12,112 nt of DNA from Bdellovibrio sp. (GTDB taxonomy: Bacteria > Bdellovibrionota > Bdellovibrionia > Bdellovibrionales > Bdellovibrionaceae): contig JAHRXB010000069.1 of the NCBI GenBank assembly GCA_019104905.1, positions 1-12,112 on the forward strand. Reading direction: 5' to 3'. The position numbers were made by a program, and so were the translations under genes. The notes under the pieces were generated by a model. The model saw only the letters and a program-made list of their open reading frames with translations. It was not told where the DNA came from and ran no database searches. Shown one piece after another: positions 6,176 through 12,112 of this stretch (position 1 is its first letter; each line of letters begins with the position of its first letter).

Positions 6176-7076
6176 ACCAGACCAGTCCATCGCGCAATCC
6201 CACGCTGGGGATTAAGATCTTTTCTGTCTCAGCTTGTCGCATGATTGTTTGTACTAACATCGCAGCCGGAATAATCACATCAGCCCGGTCGGGGCGTAGC
6301 TCCAGTTTCTCAATGCGCTCTTTAATTTTAAGGGGGCGCAGGCGCTCAATAATCATTCCAAGTTCTTGAAGAGTCAAAAATGTATGAGGGGTTCGTTTTA
6401 GAAGCTGCACTTTGAGTTTTCCCAAACACTCCAGATTTCCGCCAGTCCCAATGGCAAAATCGATCGGATCGTGATCACAGTTCTTGTAGATGTGTTCACC
6501 AAGACTGGTTATGAATTCGCCCATAATAATGTTGAGGTGGCTTTCATTCAGATTTCTTTTGGTCAGGTTCTCAAGGACACGCACTGTGCCCATCGGGAAA
6601 GAGCGGGTGGCCAACATCTTATCACCTTTTGAGAAGGTGACCTCCACACTTCCGCCGCCCACATCGATCAGCATGGTTTTCTTATTATCCAGATCCAATT
6701 CTTTGCGAACGGCCAGGTGGATGAGGCGTCCTTCCTCGGTCCCGTCGATGACCTCAATTTTGATGCCGGAACTTTTAAGAATCTCTTCGACGAAGTGATC
6801 GCGGTTTTTGGCTTCCCGGCACGCACTGGTGGCAACCGCCCGGCAATGAAGGACGTTGAGCTCTCGATTGGTTTCCGCATAGCGATGAAAGGTGGCTTTG
6901 GCAAAATCCAGAGAGGTCGGGGTGATGACTCCTGTGGTAAAAACGTCGTGCCCTAAGCGTACAGCCGCTCGGAATCTTTTCACAACGTGGAGGGTCGGAG
7001 AACGATCATCAATGTCGGCGACCATCATGCGAATGGCGTTGGAGCCAATATCAATAGCGGATACACGACATGACAC
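6153..7076 (-). CDS. Ppx/GppA family phosphatase (exopolyphosphatase or pppGpp phosphohydrolase)
   Basis: The GTG at 7076 is chosen as start because AAAGGAG (7086-7092, read on minus) lies 9 nt before it. The frame extends to an ATG at 7100, but that would put the ribosome site inside the gene. The 307-residue product has the sugar-kinase/Hsp70-type ATPase fold: phosphate-1 motif AIDIGSNAIR (7-16), ATSACREA (80-87), probable catalytic Glu E114 in DGTEEGRLI, phosphate-2 motif IDVGGGSVEV (~137-146), GTGGN and the final PSVGLRDGLV. It has the two-lobed catalytic core (~300 residues) and lacks the C-terminal HD-like domain of longer Ppx/GppA proteins. It removes terminal phosphate from polyphosphate or converts pppGpp to ppGpp. 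The family motifs do not decide between these. The nearby phosphate genes make polyphosphate metabolism attractive. Confidence 0.9.
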   Translation of the reverse strand: MSCRVSAIDIGSNAIRMMVADIDDRSPTLHVVKRFRAAVRLGHDVFTTGVITPTSLDFAKATFHRYAETNRELNVLHCRAVATSACREAKNRDHFVEEILKSSGIKIEVIDGTEEGRLIHLAVRKELDLDNKKTMLIDVGGGSVEVTFSKGDKMLATRSFPMGTVRVLENLTKRNLNESHLNIIMGEFITSLGEHIYKNCDHDPIDFAIGTGGNLECLGKLKVQLLKRTPHTFLTLQELGMIIERLRPLKIKERIEKLELRPDRADVIIPAAMLVQTIMRQAETEKILIPSVGLRDGLVWSMSAPRP

Positions 7077-7085
7077 GATAAAGTT

Positions 7086-7092
7086 CTCCTTT
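7086..7092 (-). promoter_or_regulatory. Ribosome binding site that fixes the Ppx/GppA start
   Basis: AAAGGAG on the minus strand lies 9 nt upstream of the GTG at 7076 and downstream of the alternative ATG at 7100, so it favours the GTG start. Confidence 0.75.
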
Positions 7093-7100
7093 CTTGGCAT

Positions 7101-7110
7101 TAGTATATAA
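7101..7110. promoter_or_regulatory. Shared AT-rich divergent promoter core
   Basis: TAGTATATAA reads as TATACT on the minus strand (7102-7107) and TATATA on the plus strand (7104-7109), both good -10 elements. The two genes facing away from it start only ~45-55 bp apart, so their promoters must overlap here. No good -35 hexamer is visible on either strand. Confidence 0.4.
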
Positions 7111-7120
7111 AAATGGCAGC

Positions 7121-8185
7121 ATGAGAGGCATGAAAAAAAACATCTTTTGTATTTTATTTTTCGTTTTAGTCTGGGGTCAGGCCAAGGCGCTGTCTGAAGT
7201 TGAGATTTCAGGGGAGTTGGACCTGAATGCCTCCGTGTGGAGTCTTCCCACAGGAGAGCGTGGAAATTCAGCCTTTGGCGTTCCCTCCTTCTTCGTGGAT
7301 TTAAAGGCTCCTCTTAAGGAAGACAATCTGATGGTGGTCAGCTTTGAAGGTTCGGAAGAAAAGACCTCGTCCACGGAACGTTTTGATGTCAAAGTCCGTG
7401 AGGCTCATTTGGATGTTGTGAGTCTTTTTCAAGGGATGCACGCCCTGCGCGTTGGGTTGATCCCTCAGGTCTGGCAGCAAGCTCAATATGAAACATGGTC
7501 CTATCGCTTCTTGGGAAAAGAGACTTGGGCGATGACAGAAAAGTGGAAGTACTTGGATTATTCAGATTTGGGATTTTCATTTATGTCAGAGCTTCCTGAA
7601 GACCTGGGCGAGTGGGCTTTTACTTTGGCCAACGGTGAAGGGGCGGAAAAGAAGGAAGCGGGTCCCCACAAAGAGGGCTCCTTATTTGTGCGAGTCACTC
7701 CGTGGTCTCCCTGGGCGTTCTCTGTGAACTATGTGCGAGGTAATTACGATTTGTACGGGGAAGAGGTGGGTTTGAAAGAGCGCATCCAGGCCCTCGTGAC
7801 CTATCAGATTCAAGAAGAGTGGCAAATGGGTCTTGAGTATTTAGGGACAAAGGATCCCGCCGATGCGATCCGGGATTTGAAGATGGTGGAGGGGCTGGAC
7901 GTGACGACTCTGTCGGGGGAGTCCGTGAGCGGTCAGGGGGGAAGTCTTTATGTGATTTTCAGTACCGGCCCCAAATCCGAGGTTTTACTTCGTTATGATT
8001 ATCTGAACCCTGTTGTGGGGGAGGATGGTAAGGAGCTGCAAACAGTTATCGCTTCTCTGGCGTATCAGGTGACGGACGACATTCGCGCCGCGATGGCGGT
8101 GGATCATACCCGTTACGGCGATAATTTCGCTGCCGGAGCGAGAGATCGCTCTAAAGTGGAACTGGCGGCCCAAGTTCTCTTTTAA
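7121..8185 (+). CDS. Outer-membrane porin-like beta-barrel protein
   Basis: The frame opens at a TTG at 7094, but the signal peptide begins at ATG 7121 or 7130 (MKKNIFCILFFVLVWGQAKA), so the product is ~351-354 residues. Neither ATG has a good ribosome site. After cleavage near Ala-Lys-Ala, the protein has alternating strands rich in aromatic and charged residues (SFFVDLKAPL, MVVSFEG, KVREAHLDVVSL, LFVRVTPW, WAFSVNYVRG, VLLRYDYL) and ends in Phe, the BAM signature of outer-membrane barrels. The segment LRVGLIPQ...SDLGFSF recalls phosphate-selective porin (OprO/OprP-like) proteins. The neighbouring phoU-phoB-phoR genes fit phosphate uptake, but the substrate is inferred from context, and only the barrel call is firm. 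Confidence 0.75.
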   Translation: MRGMKKNIFCILFFVLVWGQAKALSEVEISGELDLNASVWSLPTGERGNSAFGVPSFFVDLKAPLKEDNLMVVSFEGSEEKTSSTERFDVKVREAHLDVVSLFQGMHALRVGLIPQVWQQAQYETWSYRFLGKETWAMTEKWKYLDYSDLGFSFMSELPEDLGEWAFTLANGEGAEKKEAGPHKEGSLFVRVTPWSPWAFSVNYVRGNYDLYGEEVGLKERIQALVTYQIQEEWQMGLEYLGTKDPADAIRDLKMVEGLDVTTLSGESVSGQGGSLYVIFSTGPKSEVLLRYDYLNPVVGEDGKELQTVIASLAYQVTDDIRAAMAVDHTRYGDNFAAGARDRSKVELAAQVLF

Positions 8186-8188
8186 AGT

Positions 8189-8217
8189 GTGTTAAGATTC
8201 TGTTAGAATCCTTATGG
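8189..8217 (+). promoter_or_regulatory. PHO-box-like repeats upstream of phoU
   Basis: GTGTTAA-GATT-CTGTTAG (8189-8206) is a 7-4-7 direct repeat in PhoB-box geometry, followed after 4 bp by a weaker third unit CTTATGG (8211-8217). Further GTGTTAA (8223-8229) and GTGTTTT (8233-8239) units lie downstream at ~11-bp spacing, close to an AT-rich -10 region at 8251-8260. PhoB autoregulation of the phoU-phoB-phoR genes is the likely role. The element contains TGTTA rather than the canonical TGTCA. Confidence 0.5.
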
Positions 8218-8250
8218 ATGCCGTGTTAAGCGGTGTTTTTATTTCATAAA

Positions 8251-8260
8251 TAATTATAAA
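8251..8260 (+). promoter_or_regulatory. Candidate -10 region of the phoU operon
   Basis: TAATTATAAA offers TAATTA (8251-8256), 11 bp after the last GTGTT unit at 8233-8239, or TATAAA (8255-8260). No -35 hexamer is present, as expected for a PhoB-activated promoter where the PHO box replaces it. Confidence 0.4.
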
Positions 8261-8285
8261 GAAAGCCAAGCGCTGAGGGTAAATC

Positions 8286-8951
8286 ATGGAAAGAGCGATC
8301 GACACTCAAATTGAAGACCTAAAAAAGATGATTCTTCTGATGGGTGGTCACGTGGAAAAATCTTTGGCGCAAGCAACACTCGCGTTACTGTCTCGTGATC
8401 AAAGTCTTTTTGAAGAAGTTCATGCGATTGAAAAATTGATCAATGAAGATCACATCAAAGTCGACAATGCATGCATGAATATTCTTGCGAAGCAGGGGCC
8501 TGTGGCGAAAGATCTGCGCCTGATTCTTTCGGTGATTAAAATCAACAATGATCTTGAGCGCATGGGTGATCAGGCTGTTAATATCTCTTATTCTGGCAAG
8601 GACTATCTAGGTCGTAAGCCGATTCAATCGCAACTGAATGATATTCAGAAGATGTCTGAAATCGCCGGTCGTATGGTGAAGGGCTCATTAGACTGTTTCG
8701 TTCGAGGTGATGTCGAACAGGCAAAAAAGATTCTTTTAATGGATGACGAGATTGACGGCTTAAAAAATAAAGTTTTCAAAGATTCCGTCGCTCATATGAA
8801 GGCCCACTCTGATGATGTGGATGCCGGCCTGGATTTGATTCTTATTGCAAGAAATCTGGAGCGTTTGGGGGATCATGCCACCAATATCGCCGAAGATGTG
8901 ATCTTTGCGTTTACTGGGAAAGACGTTCGACACGGGGGCAAGTTTGGCTGA
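8286..8951 (+). CDS. phoU: PhoU, phosphate signalling regulator
   Basis: The 221-residue product has the usual PhoU length and its duplicated three-helix-bundle architecture. The two metal-binding E-R-x-G-D motifs are visible in the repeats: NNDLERMGDQAVNI (88-101; E91, D95) and ARNLERLGDHATNIAED (188-204; E192, D196, plus E203/D204). The ATG at 8286 follows a GAGGGT ribosome site by 5 nt. PhoU acts in the cytoplasm between the Pst transporter and the PhoR kinase to keep the Pho response off when phosphate is plentiful. It is the first gene of a phoU-phoB-phoR run. Pst genes, its usual neighbours, are not in the window. The last codons overlap the phoB start. Confidence 0.95.
   Translation: MERAIDTQIEDLKKMILLMGGHVEKSLAQATLALLSRDQSLFEEVHAIEKLINEDHIKVDNACMNILAKQGPVAKDLRLILSVIKINNDLERMGDQAVNISYSGKDYLGRKPIQSQLNDIQKMSEIAGRMVKGSLDCFVRGDVEQAKKILLMDDEIDGLKNKVFKDSVAHMKAHSDDVDAGLDLILIARNLERLGDHATNIAEDVIFAFTGKDVRHGGKFG
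8934..8946 (+). promoter_or_regulatory. Ribosome site and TTG start of phoB
   Basis: GGGGG (8934-8938) precedes a TTG at 8944 by 5 nt. Starting there gives MADSSIQVLVVEDE, the normal PhoB N-terminus. The frame's upstream TTG at 8905 would add 13 residues encoded wholly within phoU. Confidence 0.6.
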
Positions 8952-9648
8952 CAGTTCGATTCAAGTTTTAGTGGTGGAAGATGAACAGGAGATCCGGGAG
9001 CTCATGGCCTTGCATCTTCTCCGTCAAGGATATCGTGTGACGGAAAGCGCTTCCGCCGAAGAAGCTTTGAACGAACTGAATCGTAACGGCAACTACCAGC
9101 TTTTTGTTCTGGATTGGATGCTTCCGGGCCTCAGTGGGGTTGATATCGTTGATAAAGTGAAGGCCAAAAATCCTCAAGCCTCTGTTTTGATGGTGACGGC
9201 TAAGGCAGAACCCCAGGATATTGTCGCAGGGCTTGAAAAGGGTGCTGACGATTATATGACGAAACCCTTTAACCCGTCCGTTTTTATCGCTCGCGTGAAG
9301 GCTCTTTTGCGTCGTGCTCAAGGGGGATCCCCGGCGACCTCCGCAGAGGGGGAGTATCAGTTGGCGGGTTTACGAATGAACTTTAAATCCTACGAAATTT
9401 CCTACAATGGTGAAGTCCTGCATCTGACTCCCTCTGAATTTAAGCTCTTAGGGGCGCTGGTTCAGAACCACGGCTGTGTTCTGACTCGGGAACAGTTGAT
9501 TGAAAACATCCAGGGTGAGGGCATTAATGTGGTTGGACGCACCATAGACACCCACGTTTTCGGATTACGCAAGAAGTTAGGGGAGTGGGGAGATCGCATT
9601 GAGACTATCCGCGGGGTCGGATATCGGGTTAAAGTAGAAATCGCATGA
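8944..9648 (+). CDS. phoB: PhoB, phosphate-regulon response regulator
   Basis: With the TTG start at 8944 the product has 234 residues, close to typical PhoB (~230). The receiver domain shows E12/D13/E14, phospho-acceptor D57 in LDWMLPGLSG, T85, Y104 and K107. LDWMLPG is the segment usual in PhoB. The OmpR-type winged helix (~135-232) shows LTPSEFKLLGALVQNHGCVLTREQLIE, the GRTIDTHVFGLRKKLG recognition region and TIRGVGYRV. Phosphorylated by PhoR under phosphate limitation, it binds PHO boxes and recruits RNA polymerase. The gene overlaps phoU by 8 bp and phoR by 4 bp (ATGA), so translation of all three is coupled. The PHO-box-like repeats before phoU suggest autoregulation. Confidence 0.92.
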   Translation: MADSSIQVLVVEDEQEIRELMALHLLRQGYRVTESASAEEALNELNRNGNYQLFVLDWMLPGLSGVDIVDKVKAKNPQASVLMVTAKAEPQDIVAGLEKGADDYMTKPFNPSVFIARVKALLRRAQGGSPATSAEGEYQLAGLRMNFKSYEISYNGEVLHLTPSEFKLLGALVQNHGCVLTREQLIENIQGEGINVVGRTIDTHVFGLRKKLGEWGDRIETIRGVGYRVKVEIA

Positions 9649-11078
9649 AGCGATTTGTAAGATTCCCTTGGCGAGTTTATTGGAAGTATTTTTTCTATCA
9701 GATGTTGGCCTTCAACATTCTGTTTGTCGCGGTGATTTCAGTTATTGATGTCCGTTATCGCGTTCGACCCTTTGTTTATAATGAAGCCCTTTTGAATTTC
9801 TTCTTATTTAGTGTGATCGTCGCGGCGATCACGTCGTATCGTTTTGCACGTCCTATTCATCGTCTTATTTTAAAGGCTTTGCGCATTTCCAGCAAAAGAA
9901 CCTATGGCGATCTGGTCGATCCCCAGGATGAGGATTTACTCGATGACGAGATGGATTCGGTCTCTGAGTTGGACGTGGCGCTGGATCACATTCATCGCAA
10001 AATGAAGAAGCGCAAAGCGCAGTATCTTCAAGCCCAAGAAGAGTCCCAGGCTTTTATGAGCGCCGTCGCCGAAGGGCTGGTCAGCATCAGTCTTGACGAA
10101 AAGATTCTTTATTTTAACTCTCAGTTTGCCGCCCAGTTTCTATCGACAGACCAGGTGAATGCGCCTGTTTTGCGTCTGAGTGACGCGATTCGCTCTTCAG
10201 ATGTTCTGGAGGGGTTTGAAAGAGCCTTGCGAGCAGGGAAGGTTCAGCGTTTTACTGTGAAGCTTCCTACTTTGGTAGACAACACGCCTCGCTATTTTGC
10301 GGTGTCAGTGAACCCCATCCGCAACGAGAAGACTAAAGAGATCTATGGTGTCGTCGGTATTTTCCATGACATCACAGAACTTAAAAAGGTCGAACAAATC
10401 CGTATTGATTTCGTCGGCAACGCCTCTCACGAGCTGCGTACTCCGCTGACCTCGATCAAGGGATACGTGGACACCTTGAAAGAGGACGTGAAGACGGGTC
10501 ATTATGATCAGGCTGGAAAATTCTTAGATGTGGTTTCTAGAAATATTGATCGTTTGATGGATCTTGTGAATGATCTTCTTAGTTTAAGTACCTTAGAATC
10601 TCAGTCTGAAATTAAGCTTGAGTTGATTCATCCGTTACAAATCTCTGAACAGATTGTTTCGGAGCTGACGGTTTTGGCGGCGGAAAAGAATATCTCCATC
10701 CGTGTGATTGGTGAAGTGCCTCCTTTTATGGCCGATGCGCATAAGGTGGAACAAGTTTTACGCAATCTTGTTTCTAATGCGATCAAGTTCATTCCTCAGG
10801 GAAAATCAGTTCAAATTCGCTGGGAAGGTGACAGCAAAGGCTCCGTGATCTTGCGCGTGATTGACGATGGACCAGGAATTCCTGAAGAGCATCTTGATCG
10901 CCTTTTTGAAAGATTCTATCGTGTTGATAAGGGCCGCACGCGAGATGCGGGAGGGACCGGCTTGGGACTGGCCATCGTGAAACACATCATGCAAAGCCAC
11001 GGGGGTTCTGTGGCGGTGAAGAGTGCTCCCGACAAAGGCTGCGAGTTTATTTGTACTTTTCCGGTGAAAAATCCTTAA
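9645..11078 (+). CDS. phoR: PhoR, phosphate-regulon sensor histidine kinase
   Basis: The 477-residue kinase overlaps the phoB stop by an ATGA. It has a basic N-terminus, two transmembrane helices (~16-36 and ~48-66) with only about a dozen residues between them, a linker, a PAS domain (~130-248, ending [13 protein letters not shown]), then the H-box [10 protein letters not shown] with H262. The ATPase domain has the N-box NLVSNAIKF (N374/N378), DDGPGIP (D408), FERFYRVD and GGTGLGLAI (436-444). The absence of a real periplasmic domain fits PhoR, which senses phosphate indirectly through PstSCAB and PhoU. Residues ~91-115 between membrane and PAS are strongly acidic. All catalytic motifs are intact, and the cognate regulator is PhoB. 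Confidence 0.92.
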   Translation: MKRFVRFPWRVYWKYFFYQMLAFNILFVAVISVIDVRYRVRPFVYNEALLNFFLFSVIVAAITSYRFARPIHRLILKALRISSKRTYGDLVDPQDEDLLDDEMDSVSELDVALDHIHRKMKKRKAQYLQAQEESQAFMSAVAEGLVSISLDEKILYFNSQFAAQFLSTDQVNAPVLRLSDAIRSSDVLEGFERALRAGKVQRFTVKLPTLVDNTPRYFAVSVNPIRNEKTKEIYGVVGIFHDITELKKVEQIRIDFVGNASHELRTPLTSIKGYVDTLKEDVKTGHYDQAGKFLDVVSRNIDRLMDLVNDLLSLSTLESQSEIKLELIHPLQISEQIVSELTVLAAEKNISIRVIGEVPPFMADAHKVEQVLRNLVSNAIKFIPQGKSVQIRWEGDSKGSVILRVIDDGPGIPEEHLDRLFERFYRVDKGRTRDAGGTGLGLAIVKHIMQSHGGSVAVKSAPDKGCEFICTFPVKNP

Positions 11079-11095
11079 AGACGGTTTTAAAAAAT

Positions 11096-12112
11096 ATGTA
11101 TCAACTTCGTCCCTACCAACACGAGGCTGTTCAGGCGACGCTCCGGCATTTTCGTCAGGAGAAAGCTCCCGCCGTTGTCGTTTTACCCACAGGGGCTGGA
11201 AAAAGTTTGGTGATCGCAGAACTGGCTCGTTTGGCAAAGGGGCGAGTTTTGGTCATGGCGCATGTGCGCGAGCTGGTCGAACAAAACCATGCAAAATATC
11301 TTTCCTTCGGCTTAGAGGCCGGCATCTATTCGGCAGGCTTGAATCGCAAAGAGATGGATCAAAAGGTCATCTTTGGCAGTATTCAGTCGATCGCCAGGGC
11401 CCCGGAAGAGTTTTTTAAGAATTTTTCGTTGTTGGTGATCGACGAGTGCCATCGGGTTTCGGTGGATGGTGAGACTCAGTATCTGCAAGTGATTTCAAAG
11501 CTGCAGGAATTCAATCCCTCTCTGTGTATCTTGGGTCTGACCGCGACCCCCTATCGTTTGGGGTTGGGGTGGATCTATCAATATCACGCCCCTAAAAAGA
11601 TTCAACACACCGACGAAGATCGTTTTTTCAAAAAATGTATTTATGAATTATCGATTCGACATTTGATTAAGAATCAATTTCTAACGCCGCCGATTAAGAT
11701 TGATTCCCCGGTAGCCTGTTATGATTTTTCCAGCTTGAAGTTACATCACGGGCGCTTTGTGATGTCTCAGGTCGAAGAGTTGTTGAAAGATCAAAAGCGC
11801 ATCACACCTTTGATCGTGAAAAATATTGTGGATATGGCGGCTGATCGTAAAGGTGTCATGATCTTTACCAGTGCCATCACTCATGCTGTTGAGATCATGC
11901 AGAATCTTCCTCCCTATGTGGCGGCTTTGGTGGTCGGAGATACTCCGGATCAAGAACGTGATGAGATCATCGCGGCCTTCAAAGAGCAAAAGTTGAAGTT
12001 CCTGGTGAATGTCTCTGTTTTAACCACGGGGTTTGATGCGCCCCATGTGGATGTCATTGCTATTTTGAGACCCACAGAGTCCGTGAGTTTGTACCAGCAA
12101 ATCATTGGACGG
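11096..12112 (+). CDS. radD: RadD (YejH) family DEAD/DEAH helicase-like ATPase (3' end outside window)
   Basis: 339 codons are open to the right edge, about 58% of the ~586-residue E. coli RadD. The start [12 protein letters not shown] matches the family N-terminus. Superfamily-2 motifs are seen in order: Walker A PTGAGKS (31-37), VRELVEQNH, Walker B DECH (116-119), LTATP (148-152), then in the second RecA lobe [20 protein letters not shown] and SLYQQIIGR, the last cut by the window edge. From memory, long stretches are nearly the same as E. coli RadD. RadD is an ATPase that stimulates RecA-dependent strand exchange and helps repair double-strand breaks and crosslinks, with SSB as a partner. 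It lies 17 bp after phoR with only a weak ribosome site, so it may be read through from the pho genes. A functional link is not evident. Confidence 0.93.
   Translation, partial: MYQLRPYQHEAVQATLRHFRQEKAPAVVVLPTGAGKSLVIAELARLAKGRVLVMAHVRELVEQNHAKYLSFGLEAGIYSAGLNRKEMDQKVIFGSIQSIARAPEEFFKNFSLLVIDECHRVSVDGETQYLQVISKLQEFNPSLCILGLTATPYRLGLGWIYQYHAPKKIQHTDEDRFFKKCIYELSIRHLIKNQFLTPPIKIDSPVACYDFSSLKLHHGRFVMSQVEELLKDQKRITPLIVKNIVDMAADRKGVMIFTSAITHAVEIMQNLPPYVAALVVGDTPDQERDEIIAAFKEQKLKFLVNVSVLTTGFDAPHVDVIAILRPTESVSLYQQIIGR

Noticed and set aside
7098..7100. Upstream ATG start for the Ppx/GppA gene
   Set aside because: The only good ribosome site lies downstream of it, and the probable minus-strand -10 (7102-7107) is so close that the ATG would barely be transcribed.
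6490..7110. Several plus-strand frames opposite the Ppx/GppA gene
   Set aside because: They have no ribosome sites or recognisable domains, and they overlap a well-supported gene on the other strand.
8196..8210. GATTC-TGTTA-GAATC hairpin just after the porin-like gene, considered as its terminator
   Set aside because: The 5-bp AT-rich stem has no U-run. The nearby CCG...CGG with T-rich tail (8221-8243) is only a 3-4 bp stem. The PHO-box-like repeat is a better explanation.
1..12112. Search for tRNA or rRNA genes, CRISPR arrays, insertion sequences and phage attachment sites
   Set aside because: I saw no cloverleaf tRNA sequence, no regularly spaced repeat-spacer pattern, no transposase and no flanking direct repeats. 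The window reads as ordinary chromosomal genes.

Overview
This window looks like chromosomal DNA from a Gram-negative (two-membrane) bacterium. The evidence is an outer-membrane barrel protein ending in Phe, two OmpR-family two-component systems, several Sec signal peptides, and a RadD helicase. GC content is moderate. The overall flavour (tight spacing, large secreted hydrolases, AAGGAG-type ribosome sites) suggests a Bdellovibrio-like or other deltaproteobacterial-grade organism. That is an inference; no taxonomic marker such as rRNA is present. There are ten protein genes and no rRNA, tRNA, insertion sequence or CRISPR array.

Layout. Positions 1-3546 (minus) hold the first 1182 codons of a very large secreted protein that joins an alkaline-phosphatase-superfamily domain to a Ser-Asp-His lipase/esterase domain; its end lies outside the window. 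A 265-bp divergent intergenic region (3547-3811) carries a PmrA/QseB-type box and a PHO-box-like repeat. Positions 3812-6175 (plus) hold a small secreted PepSY-like protein, a PmrA/QseB-like response regulator and its QseC/PmrB-like sensor kinase. Positions 6153-7076 (minus) hold a Ppx/GppA phosphatase whose end overlaps the kinase gene tail to tail. From 7121 onward (plus) come a porin-like barrel protein, then phoU, phoB and phoR in a tightly coupled run, then radD, which is cut by the right edge.

How the genes fit together. The right half is a phosphate-response module: a likely porin, a polyphosphate/pppGpp phosphatase, PhoU, PhoB and PhoR, without pst transporter genes in view. The left half is an envelope-stress or cation-type two-component operon with a secreted PepSY partner, apparently autoregulated through the YTTAAG-N5-YTTAAG box. 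Two 18-bp TGTYA direct repeats share one pattern, one in front of phoU and one in the intergenic region next to the phosphatase-lipase gene. They suggest that PhoB links the two halves, so the phosphatase-lipase fusion may scavenge phosphate from phospholipids or other organophosphates. The fusion protein and this proposed regulatory wiring are the most interesting content.
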